Origin: Muribaculaceae bacterium
GTDB lineage: Bacteria; Bacteroidota; Bacteroidia; Bacteroidales; Muribaculaceae
NCBI GenBank assembly: GCA_023664185.1
Contig: JAMPGA010000002.1
Coordinates: 220,322 to 284,321 of the forward strand
Direction of reading: 5' to 3'
DNA length: 64,000 nucleotides
Part shown: piece after piece, positions 54,684-62,586 of the stretch
How positions within the stretch are numbered: the first letter of the stretch is position 1
Layout: every line of letters begins with the position of its first letter
Made by a program: the position numbers and the translations under genes
The notes under the pieces: generated by a model
The model's database searches: none
What the model saw: only the letters and a program-made list of their open reading frames with translations
Told to the model about the DNA's origin: nothing

Positions 54684-56366
54684 TTATGACACTTTTGTTA
54701 TCTTGACATTCCAACTTGAATCCCAGGTCACTTGATAAAGACCGGTTGCGCGTAGTGTTATATTAGGGTCGAATATCTCGTTTCCTGAGTTCTGGATATT
54801 GATAATCACAGAAGCCTCATTGCCGATTGTTGCATAGAATTCAGCGATATTCGGTATGTTGAATTTGGGATTCGGTAGAACCAAAGTGAGAATCCTTTCG
54901 GCTTGAACTTTGAGATTGATTGACCGGGGTAAAACATAGTACTTACTAAGTAATTTCTCACCAGTTTTTGCGGGCTCAACATGATCAATTTCAGGCAGGA
55001 AATCATCCATATAGTAAGTTGGATTTGTCTCTCCTTTGCCCGGTGCTGTGAGAGTAACCTCCATATTGTATGGCACGATGGACGACGTGGCCGTCATCTC
55101 AGTCACGTTAACGCCTGAGCCGTTTGTCAGCTGACTGAATACCAGAGTATCAAACGGAGTGGAGTTCCATCCGTAGTCATCTCTGAAAAACGCGCGCGCA
55201 ACGACCTTGTCCACATTTTCCTCAGCCTTGAAACGGTTTGGTCCCGTAGAACCCTTCACAGAAATTTCAACCATGGATGTATTCTTGAGTGTAATCCATG
55301 GGATCATTGTGTTCTGAAGCTGAGTTTTCCCTTCCATGTCTGGCAGACCCGGAAGACTCTCGGCCATGCGTAGGTCAAGAAACTTTGAGCTTCTGACATT
55401 ATTGAGTTTCAACGGGTCGCCTCTCAATCCTTCGAATGCTACATTGAAGAACATCAGACAGTCTGCGCCATAGGCATTCTGTAGTTTTTGGGAAGCAGTG
55501 TTGTTGAAATACACACCGTTCTGGCCACTCAATCGGCCTCCTACAAAGATACACTCACTAAGCCATGTTGATTGGCTGTTCTGGTCGCTATGCTCAAAAA
55601 TATCAACATATATACCATACTGAGCCCTGATATGCTGAAACTGGAATTTACAGTATTGGATATTACTGGAGCTAACAGGGTTGATGCTGATGCCCTTGTT
55701 GAGACAAAGCATTTTTGTGACATTGACATCGAGATTGCCGCAGGAGCCACTGATCAGGATGCCTGTGCCTCTACGAAAAGGTGGTTTCCAAAAATCTTCT
55801 GCATCGTCTGCTTCATCACCTTCTTCTTTTATTAAACTGTTAATAATTGAGATTTCGTTGATGTCAAGTTTTACGTTGCTTGAGTCGATTTCTATCGCTG
55901 CACAATCATTTATGAGCCTCAAACTTCCCGGAGATATGAGAGTCTGCCTTGTATCTCCGATATCTGGAAACTTGATGGGACACCCAATATCATAAACCTT
56001 AAGTTCAAGAGTCACGGGGCATCCATTGGCAGCAGCGATGGCTGTGTTGATGTTTTGGGCATCACTTCTTCCCTCTACTGCAAACCATGCAGCCTTGACA
56101 AGGTCGTTGGCAAACCCTGTCACCTCCACGTTGGCGTCGAAGATACAATAGGACGGAGCAATGACATTAGAACCGTTGAGGTTAAGTTTAACCAAAGAGC
56201 GACCTGCGCCGGCTTTGATGGCACCTCCGCGAAAGTCAATCACGCTGCCTTTAGGAAACGTAGTGTCCGAGTCAAGAACCAATTCCTCCTCGACCACAAA
56301 GTAGCCCTTAGGGGATGCAGAGACGGCATCCCTTAAGTTTGATTGGGTAAGTATGGTTTTATTCAT
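54684..56366 (-). CDS. Beta-helix protein without signal peptide (array, first copy)
   Basis: About 560 residues from the ATG at 56366 (MNKTILTQSNLRDAVSASPK). It is a paralogue of the next gene: the same GSVIDFRGGAIKAGAGRSLV module, then VKAAWFAVEGRSDAQNINTA, GTGILISGSCGNLDVNV, NIQYCKFQFQHIRAQYGIYV, and a C-terminal YQVTWDSSWNVKITKVS matching FRLTWDLDYNIIISFSN. No N-terminal export signal. The aspartate-rich DUF-like middle and the beta-helix spacing resemble phage or prophage tail-spike and pectate-lyase-3-like domains of Bacteroidales. It lies 53 nt after an LRR gene and two bases before the second copy. Confidence 0.7.
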   Translation of the reverse strand: MNKTILTQSNLRDAVSASPKGYFVVEEELVLDSDTTFPKGSVIDFRGGAIKAGAGRSLVKLNLNGSNVIAPSYCIFDANVEVTGFANDLVKAAWFAVEGRSDAQNINTAIAAANGCPVTLELKVYDIGCPIKFPDIGDTRQTLISPGSLRLINDCAAIEIDSSNVKLDINEISIINSLIKEEGDEADDAEDFWKPPFRRGTGILISGSCGNLDVNVTKMLCLNKGISINPVSSSNIQYCKFQFQHIRAQYGIYVDIFEHSDQNSQSTWLSECIFVGGRLSGQNGVYFNNTASQKLQNAYGADCLMFFNVAFEGLRGDPLKLNNVRSSKFLDLRMAESLPGLPDMEGKTQLQNTMIPWITLKNTSMVEISVKGSTGPNRFKAEENVDKVVARAFFRDDYGWNSTPFDTLVFSQLTNGSGVNVTEMTATSSIVPYNMEVTLTAPGKGETNPTYYMDDFLPEIDHVEPAKTGEKLLSKYYVLPRSINLKVQAERILTLVLPNPKFNIPNIAEFYATIGNEASVIINIQNSGNEIFDPNITLRATGLYQVTWDSSWNVKITKVS

Positions 56367-56419
56367 TTTAAGAGGATTTAAGTTCAACACACATTTAACA
56401 ATAATAGAGGCTGGTTGGT

Positions 56420-57664
56420 TCATTTCACCAGCACTATTCTGACGGTGCCGTCGGAATAGCGTTCGATAACGATGCCTTTGTAGTCCTCTCTGACGGGGCG
56501 CCCCTGCAGGTCGAGTCGGGCGATGACTGTGCGCTCAGAGGAGGTCTCGATTTTCCCAATGCCTGATACTTTGAGGTTGAGGAAGTTCTTCCAGCCCTCA
56601 GCCTGGCAATAAGCCTCAATCCCCTCAGCCGGGACATAGAGCTGCAGAGTGTCATACTGTTCCTTAGAGAACGTCGGACAGACCGGAGGCTCAACATCTC
56701 CAAGAGTCAGGGTCTTAATCTTCAGTTCAGAACAGTCAGCCGGTAATAATTTGGCATTCTTTCCTAAAGTTATGTCATAGCCTGGAGTCTTTCTGAATCG
56801 ACGAAAGGAGTTAATGTTTTGTACATCGACACCGTCCATCACAACCAAAGAGTTAAATGTCAATGCATCAGTTGTATCTAAATATTCACTTGACTCCTCA
56901 ATTAGATTTATTGGCCGCCCTATGGTTAAATACTTTGCAAAATGCAGCTGCTTAGAGGAATCGATATAGTCTTGCTGAAAGATGAGTTCATTATCTGATT
57001 TTTCAATTATAATAGTCTTTAAATTCACACATTGACAGAATGAATTGGCGCAAACCACTTCTAAGCTACCGGGTAAGGAAATGGAATGTAAACCGGGACA
57101 TTTGTAAAAGCCATTTATGGATTTAAGTGAAGATGAAAACGTAACGGAATCAAGGTTTGGGCATTCATCAAAGCCGCTAATGGTTTCAACTAAAGGCGGA
57201 AAGTTGATGGATTGAAGGTAGCATTTGTTAAAGCCATTAATGGATGTAACTGAATGTGGAAAATTGACAGAATGAAGATTGGGACAGTTAGAAAAGCCAA
57301 CAATGGATGAAACTGAAGATGGCACACTAAAGTTGATGGAACTAAGGTTTGGGCATTCAGCAAAACCTTCAATTTTTGTAACTGAAGATGGAAAGACAAT
57401 ACCTTCAAGCCCTTCATAACCCTCAAACATCACTTTCGTGACAGGGTATCTTAGCCCCTCATGTTCAACTATTGATGGGAGCTCGAGAATCGCAGGACGA
57501 TTTTTATTGTCGGAGGAAAATCTAAAAGCGATGGCCGTTTGAGTCTCATCATCAACATAGTACTCTATTCCATCATAGTCAAAAGAGGAACCGGAATATG
57601 CCGGTATACTGCTTATCGCCATTAGAGTGAGCAGCATGATTTTTTGAATGAATGTTCGTATCAT
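56420..57664 (-). CDS. Secreted LRR protein, array member 1
   Basis: A 414-residue protein. Signal peptide MIRTFIQKIMLLTLMAISS...AYS, an N-terminal FDYDGIEYYVDDETQTAI module, about seven compact repeats (FPSSVTKIEGFAECPNLSSI and similar), a short INSFRRFRKTPGYDITLGKN linker, then the shared PVCPTFSKEQYDTLQLYVPA segment and tail ending DGTVRIVLVK. N-terminal module, repeats and linker are closest to the protein at 49551, but the last 240 bp match the gene at 51101 almost exactly. It is therefore a mosaic. First intact gene of the array. Confidence 0.86.
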   Translation of the reverse strand: MIRTFIQKIMLLTLMAISSIPAYSGSSFDYDGIEYYVDDETQTAIAFRFSSDNKNRPAILELPSIVEHEGLRYPVTKVMFEGYEGLEGIVFPSSVTKIEGFAECPNLSSINFSVPSSVSSIVGFSNCPNLHSVNFPHSVTSINGFNKCYLQSINFPPLVETISGFDECPNLDSVTFSSSLKSINGFYKCPGLHSISLPGSLEVVCANSFCQCVNLKTIIIEKSDNELIFQQDYIDSSKQLHFAKYLTIGRPINLIEESSEYLDTTDALTFNSLVVMDGVDVQNINSFRRFRKTPGYDITLGKNAKLLPADCSELKIKTLTLGDVEPPVCPTFSKEQYDTLQLYVPAEGIEAYCQAEGWKNFLNLKVSGIGKIETSSERTVIARLDLQGRPVREDYKGIVIERYSDGTVRIVLVK

Positions 57665-57720
57665 GTTCTAATTATTTATGTGTGAAACCTTTCACCAACG
57701 TTCTAAGAGAGTTGATTATC

Positions 57721-57859
57721 GACGTTTATTACTCTATATTTAGTCCAAACTCCGAAGGTTATTCATAGGAATTGTATGTGGTCTGACATTCTTTAAAGGA
57801 GGATATAGATTAAGCGGTTCAATTCACAAACACTTTTCCGGCGAGTCCGTCGGGACAGT
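57721..57859 (-). pseudogene. Junction scar: decayed LRR tail and beta-helix end
   Basis: On the minus strand, 57818-57859 reads YCPDGLAGKVFVN then stop, a decayed version of the RYSDGTAGKTLVK ends of the array LRR proteins. Further downstream, 57739-57753 reads RSLD then stop, matching WDLDY of the beta-helix proteins. Between them, the sequence GGTTATTCATAGGAATTGTATGTG is shared with the 51.0-kb scar. This is the remains of another LRR plus beta-helix unit upstream of the intact array. The rest of 57665-58036 has no gene. Confidence 0.6.
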
Positions 57860-57934
57860 ATGTCTATATACTCTATGTCGGGATAAGGAACTGCAAAATG
57901 TCATCAACAAATCATAAGGTGGTTATGGTTTCTG

Positions 57935-57965
57935 CAAATGTATGATTAATCCGGCAAAAAAGCAA
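57935..57965 (-). promoter_or_regulatory. Promoter of the LRR/beta-helix array
   Basis: CAAATGTA at 57935-57942 reads TACATTTG on the minus strand; TTG (CAA at 57963-57965) lies 20 nt upstream. Transcription would start near 57931 and run through the scar, giving a leader of about 265 nt before the first LRR gene. A T-rich tract flanks it on the rpe side. Confidence 0.6.
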
Positions 57966-58036
57966 GTATTGCTACATTTTTTTTGCAATTTTTTTAAAAA
58001 ATTTCAACTCCGGATATAAAAAAGGGTATCCAAAAG

Positions 58037-58684
58037 TCAAAGTGTGTGGAGATGGTGGATGGCGGCGCGGGGGTCGGGGGAGTTGAAGACGTAACTGCCG
58101 GCCACAAGCACATCGGCTCCGGCCTCGACAAGGGCCGGGGCCGTGGCTGCATTTACGCCGCCGTCGATCTCTATCTTCACATCCAGGCCGGCGGCATCTA
58201 TCTTGGCGCGCAGCCTGCGCAGCTTGTCGAGGGTCTGAGGTATGAATTTCTGCCCTCCGAAGCCGGGATTAACGCTCATCAACAACACCATATCCACATC
58301 ACACAGCACCTCGTCGAGCATGCACAGTGGTGTGGCGGGATTGAGTGTGACCGCCGGGCTCATGCCGGCCTGGCAGATGGTCTGGATGACACGGTTGAGG
58401 TGGCGGCACGCCTCGACATGAACATTCATTATGGTTGCTCCGGCTTCGGCCACGGCATCGACAAACCTTCCCGGATCAACCACCATCATGTGGACGTCGA
58501 GCGGCTTGACTGCTATGGCTGAGAGCGACTTGATGATGGGGAAGCCGATGGTGATGTTGGGCACAAACATGCCGTCCATCACATCGATGTGTATCATCGA
58601 TGCCTCCGAGACATTACACATCTCGACGGCCTCTCCCAGACGGCTGAAATCGGCTGCAAGCAGCGAGGGGGCAACCTGTGTCAT
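58037..58684 (-). CDS. rpe: Ribulose-phosphate 3-epimerase
   Basis: A 215-residue TIM-barrel enzyme of the pentose phosphate pathway from the ATG at 58684 (MTQVAPSLLAADFSRLGE). That start overlaps the dedA stop as ATGA and gives the standard N-terminus; the longer frame adds 18 unlikely residues. Metal/catalytic segments HIDVMDGMFVPN, PLDVHMMV, VNPGFGGQKF and EIDGGVN are all present. Confidence 0.95.
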   Translation of the reverse strand: MTQVAPSLLAADFSRLGEAVEMCNVSEASMIHIDVMDGMFVPNITIGFPIIKSLSAIAVKPLDVHMMVVDPGRFVDAVAEAGATIMNVHVEACRHLNRVIQTICQAGMSPAVTLNPATPLCMLDEVLCDVDMVLLMSVNPGFGGQKFIPQTLDKLRRLRAKIDAAGLDVKIEIDGGVNAATAPALVEAGADVLVAGSYVFNSPDPRAAIHHLHTL

Positions 58685-59364
58685 AGAATCTCTTTTTTTC
58701 GTGGTTTGAAGGCGTTCCAAAGTATCACACACACGCACACCGCACCGATGCCCAGGCCGATCCAGGTGAGGTAGGAGTTGTATTCCTCAACCTTGGCATA
58801 GAGCTGTTCGCGCGGCACGAGCCGACCCAGCCACCAGCCCAGGGCGGCAAGTACGATGTTCCAGGTCAAGGCTCCAAGCCCGGTGAACACTATGAACTTG
58901 CCCACATTCATCCTGGCCAGACCGGCGGGAATGGATATGAGCTGACGCACAGCCGGAATGAGGCGCCCTATGAAGGTGGAGATGACTCCGTGACGGTCGA
59001 AATAGTCTTCGGCGTGGCGCACCTTGGCCTCGTCTATGAGGCAGGCGTGGCCTATCCTGGAATTGGCAAAGGCATAGACTATGGGGCGCCCTATCCAGAC
59101 CGAGAGCAGATAGTTTATCAAGGCTCCTATGATGGCGCCGACGGTGGCTATGAGCACCACGACATAGATGTTGACATCGTGGCTTGTGCAGGCCAGATAG
59201 GCCGCCGGGGGCACTATGACCTCCGATGGGAAGGGGATAAACGAGCTCTCTATTATCATGAATCCCAGCACAAGGAGATAGACCGTGGTGGCATCGGCCA
59301 CAAAAAAGCGGGCCATGATTCCGGCCGGGTCAAACAACGTGAGCAGTGTAACAAAGTCAAGCAT
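58681..59364 (-). CDS. DedA-family membrane protein
   Basis: About 227 residues from the ATG at 59364 (MLDFVTLLTLFDPAG). I preferred this to the ATG at 59394 because a strong -7 element overlaps the latter. Five or so hydrophobic segments and the DedA/VTT signature are visible: ESSFIPFPSEVIVPPAAYLA and FIGRLIPAVRQLISIPAGLARM, with the conserved Glu and Arg residues. The family takes part in lipid scrambling and envelope homeostasis. Coupled to rpe by a 4-nt overlap. Confidence 0.9.
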   Translation of the reverse strand: MLDFVTLLTLFDPAGIMARFFVADATTVYLLVLGFMIIESSFIPFPSEVIVPPAAYLACTSHDVNIYVVVLIATVGAIIGALINYLLSVWIGRPIVYAFANSRIGHACLIDEAKVRHAEDYFDRHGVISTFIGRLIPAVRQLISIPAGLARMNVGKFIVFTGLGALTWNIVLAALGWWLGRLVPREQLYAKVEEYNSYLTWIGLGIGAVCVCVILWNAFKPRKKEIL

Positions 59365-59391
59365 AGTGAAACGGATACGTTTTTCAGCTGG

Positions 59392-59423
59392 CAAAATTAA
59401 GCAAAATTATGCATCACTCCAAA
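59392..59423 (-). promoter_or_regulatory. Promoter of dedA-rpe
   Basis: CAAAATTA at 59392-59399 reads TAATTTTG on the minus strand, with TTTG (CAAA at 59420-59423) 20 nt upstream, partly inside the patatin gene end. A second identical CAAAATTA at 59402-59409 is a possible alternative -7 element. It supports the dedA start at 59364. Confidence 0.7.
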
Positions 59424-61738
59424 AACTTCGGGGCCAGGATGAAGCTGCCTATGGCTATGCCGAAGTTCCAGCCCTCGCCGCCGGTGGCATAGTTGCCATA
59501 GGCGCTGACGGTGCCGAAGGGGAGGTTGAGCTGGGCTCTCAGCTCGCCGAAAAACTCCGGATTGGTCAGCCAGCGCCCCCAGCGTGCCCCGGGGCCGCTC
59601 CGGGCGGGGAGTATCTTGCGCAGAGGCAGAAAGCCGTGCAGGTCGGCGCGCACCTGGAAGGTGGATGTGGCCTTCCACACGGGCTGCAGGTCGAGGGCGA
59701 CGAATGAGTTGGCCCGCAGGGCGTGGTTGAACACGTTGTAGCTCGAGGGAGTAGGGTGTGTGGCGGGTGCAGCCACGATGGAGGCCTGGTAGGTGGGGAG
59801 CAGGCGACGTGTGGAGAGCAGTGCCCTACCCTCGAGCCCCAGGGCGAAGCTGCGCCCCAGGCCCACGAAATGCAGGGCCGAGAGATCGGCCTGTAGCCAC
59901 CGCTGAGTGCAGTCGAGGCGCGTGTCGTCGGGGGCTCCGGCGCGATAGTGATATCGGCCATAGACGCCCATGGCCACACCCTTGAGGCGTGTGCCCGAGG
60001 TGGGCGCCTGCTCATTGTCGAGGGTGTTGCGCTCGAAGCGGGCATATAGCTGCCCCAGGTTGAACACTCCGCAGTCCTTGCCGCCGTCGCGGCTGGTAGC
60101 GGTGAGGTCGGCCACATACTTGTCGGTAAGATGTCCGTAGCCTATGCCGGCATCCAGGCGCGAGCGGAGCGCCGGACCAACGGTATAGGCCAGGCGGGTG
60201 AACACCTCGGAGCGGTTGATGAAGTCGGGCGAGTTGAACTCGTAGAACAGCCGCTCCGTTTCATGATACTTGCGCCGCGTGGCCACCACCTTGAGCGACA
60301 GGGCCGAGGGGCGATATGTGTTGTAGTAGAACGCACCGGTGGCCTCAACGCCCAGATAGCTCTGCCCCAGCCAGGCATTGACGTTGGCGTTCAGCCCCTT
60401 GAAGCGTAGCGGATTGTAGCCGCCGTGAAAGAAGAGCATGCTCGAAGTCGACGATGAGATATAGCCCCCTATTCCCACCGAGAAATCCTCCTTCACCACA
60501 GCCCTGTAGCGCAGCGTGAAGGTGGAGTCGGGGTTGAGCACCGGCGTGGGCACGAGGTTTTGAAGCCTTCCGCCCGACACGGCTCTGTAGTAGGCATCGC
60601 GGGCTTCGTCGAAGGTCAGCGTGGTCTTTCCGTGGCGCGGCTCGAAGAGTTGCTCTATATACCGGTTGGCGCGGGGCGTGCCTCCGGTCACCTCTACCTT
60701 CGATATCACCATCTGCGGCGTCCGAGCCTTGAAGTCGGCGCGGCGGGCTCTGACCACGACAGCCGGGGCTCCGGCTCCGGTCTTCATCCTGACAGAGTCG
60801 ACCATCTCCAGCCCGCGGCGATAGCCTATCTCATAAATCTCGCGGCATTTGCCGAAATCCAGCAGGCTGAACTCATCGAGATCTATGCGGATATACACCC
60901 CCTTGTCGAACGGAAACGGGTAGTGATTGGGTTGCATTATCATATCCTCGAGTTGCCCCATAGGGTTGCGCGAGGTGGGGGGAGCATCCTTAGAGCCCAC
61001 GTTGACACCCACCACCACGTCGGGGTTGTAGCGCTCCATCATCACATCCACCGGAAAGTTGTCATATATCCCACCATCATACATCGGCACTCCGTTGAGC
61101 TCTATGGGCTCAAACACCATCGGAAATGACATCGACATCCTCACGGCATCGGCCAGCGATCCCGACGACAGCACCACCTTGTGTTTGGCATATACATCGG
61201 AAGTCACACAACTGAAGGGCACAAAGAGATGATCGAAATCGCCTCCACACTGCGCCGTGTATCTCGAATATATCTCCGGAAAGGCCATATTCATCGGAAT
61301 GGGATTTATCAGGCTCATGGGTAGCACCGACTTGACGCTTGTTGAGTCCTTGCCCAGATTGAGCGTGAGAAACGACGGCGTGGGAGCCTCCTGAAGAAAA
61401 TAATACACCTGGTCGGGATTGATCTTTCCGGTCGACCATTCGGCAAACCCGGGCGAGGCTATGAGCGCGAGCATCTCGTCGGGCGAATAGCCTGAAGCAT
61501 ACAAGCTGCCCACAATTGCACCCATCGATGTGCCTGTGATATAGTCGATGGGAATATCATTTTCTTCAAAAGCCTGGATTATCCCTATGTGGGCTATACC
61601 CTTGGCACCTCCGCCACTCAACACCAGTCCCACACGGGGCTCAGCAGCCATGACACACGCCACCGCCACCGTCAGCATAACCGACAAAATCCCTATTCTT
61701 CTCATAGTTGAAACAATCTGTTTGATATTCAAACGCAT
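59414..61738 (-). CDS. Patatin-like phospholipase with outer-membrane beta-barrel (type Vd-like)
   Basis: 774 residues, or 763 if translation starts at the ATG at 61705, which gives a tighter signal peptide (MRRIGILSVMLTVAVACVMA). The patatin domain (about 35-300) has the oxyanion GGGAKGIAHIG, the nucleophile GTSMGAIVG and the catalytic Asp in YDGGIYDNFPVD, so the Ser-Asp dyad is intact. A POTRA-like segment (about 340-410) leads into a 16-strand-type barrel of the BamA/Omp85 kind ending IGSFILAPKFLE. Relatives such as PlpD and FplA export or display a phospholipase A1. It likely acts on lipids at the outer membrane or outside the cell. Confidence 0.9.
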   Translation of the reverse strand: MRLNIKQIVSTMRRIGILSVMLTVAVACVMAAEPRVGLVLSGGGAKGIAHIGIIQAFEENDIPIDYITGTSMGAIVGSLYASGYSPDEMLALIASPGFAEWSTGKINPDQVYYFLQEAPTPSFLTLNLGKDSTSVKSVLPMSLINPIPMNMAFPEIYSRYTAQCGGDFDHLFVPFSCVTSDVYAKHKVVLSSGSLADAVRMSMSFPMVFEPIELNGVPMYDGGIYDNFPVDVMMERYNPDVVVGVNVGSKDAPPTSRNPMGQLEDMIMQPNHYPFPFDKGVYIRIDLDEFSLLDFGKCREIYEIGYRRGLEMVDSVRMKTGAGAPAVVVRARRADFKARTPQMVISKVEVTGGTPRANRYIEQLFEPRHGKTTLTFDEARDAYYRAVSGGRLQNLVPTPVLNPDSTFTLRYRAVVKEDFSVGIGGYISSSTSSMLFFHGGYNPLRFKGLNANVNAWLGQSYLGVEATGAFYYNTYRPSALSLKVVATRRKYHETERLFYEFNSPDFINRSEVFTRLAYTVGPALRSRLDAGIGYGHLTDKYVADLTATSRDGGKDCGVFNLGQLYARFERNTLDNEQAPTSGTRLKGVAMGVYGRYHYRAGAPDDTRLDCTQRWLQADLSALHFVGLGRSFALGLEGRALLSTRRLLPTYQASIVAAPATHPTPSSYNVFNHALRANSFVALDLQPVWKATSTFQVRADLHGFLPLRKILPARSGPGARWGRWLTNPEFFGELRAQLNLPFGTVSAYGNYATGGEGWNFGIAIGSFILAPKFLE

Positions 61739-61881
61739 CGGTTGCTATAATAGTTCATGATGAGGATGAGAGAGGACAACATGACAATACACATTCTACT
61801 TTAATGGCGCTCCTATCTTTATTTAATCTTATTTAACATTAAAGAATCATACAATCTTAATTTATTTCGAAATCTTTTTTT

Positions 61882-61889
61882 TAAATTTG
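61882..61889 (+). promoter_or_regulatory. -7 element of the small secreted protein gene
   Basis: TAAATTTG matches TAnnTTTG exactly, with a start site about 13 nt before the ATG at 61906. The -33 element is not clear in this AT-rich stretch. Confidence 0.5.
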
Positions 61890-61905
61890 CAAAAACGAAT
61901 CACAT

Positions 61906-62538
61906 ATGTATTACAAATTCTTAAATCTTCTGCTACTTTTTGTATTTTGCATTTCATATAGCAACTCTGCCAATATTTCAACTGAAGAGGAAGTAATAAC
62001 CGAGGCCGATCTTTTTCTGGTCTCCGATGACTTCAACCAGTATGAACGTATCGTTAAAGAGGACGGCCGTATCCTTAAAAATGCCCTCAAGGCATTGACT
62101 CAGGAAGAAAAAGAGCGCTATTTCTCATTGATGCACAGCGCTTCCCTCGACATGACCGAGGAGGAATATGTCAATATCGTCTCCGAGATTAAAGAGCTCA
62201 CCGGAATCGATACGGATGCAAGATTGCACAAGCTACATGACGCAAGAATGAATCTCATCTCAAAAATCACCTTCTCGAAAGTAGATCTACTCAAGGCCAT
62301 GCAACGCCATTGCCTCAACATGAGAACTATCCCTATGTCTCGATCTATTAGTGAAGCAAGCACCGAAGAATGCCTATATGATTGCTCGCTAATATATACC
62401 CAGGTTTATAGCACTTGCGACCCAACTGACGGCTATGGTCCTGGCGCACCGGATCCAAATCGTGATCTTTGGAATGAAACTAAATACTGTGAAATGGTGG
62501 CTTCAGCTGCTTATGACGATTGCGCAAAGTATTGCTAA
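61906..62538 (+). CDS. Secreted cysteine-rich protein of unknown function
   Basis: A 210-residue protein with a signal peptide (MYYKFLNLLLLFVFCISYS). The middle is helical and acidic (about 25-150), with repeated EExxN/S patterns. The last 45 residues hold six cysteines: CLYDC, then single Cys residues in YSTCDPTDGY and TKYCEMV, and DDCAKYC at the end, likely disulfide-bonded. I recognise no family. The DNA is AT-rich compared with the core. It lies 48 nt before the next secreted-protein gene, so the two probably form an operon. Confidence 0.65.
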   Translation: MYYKFLNLLLLFVFCISYSNSANISTEEEVITEADLFLVSDDFNQYERIVKEDGRILKNALKALTQEEKERYFSLMHSASLDMTEEEYVNIVSEIKELTGIDTDARLHKLHDARMNLISKITFSKVDLLKAMQRHCLNMRTIPMSRSISEASTEECLYDCSLIYTQVYSTCDPTDGYGPGAPDPNRDLWNETKYCEMVASAAYDDCAKYC

Positions 62539-62586
62539 TCACCAATAAACCAACATCCTGCATTTTCTAAAAGCCACATTGGATTC

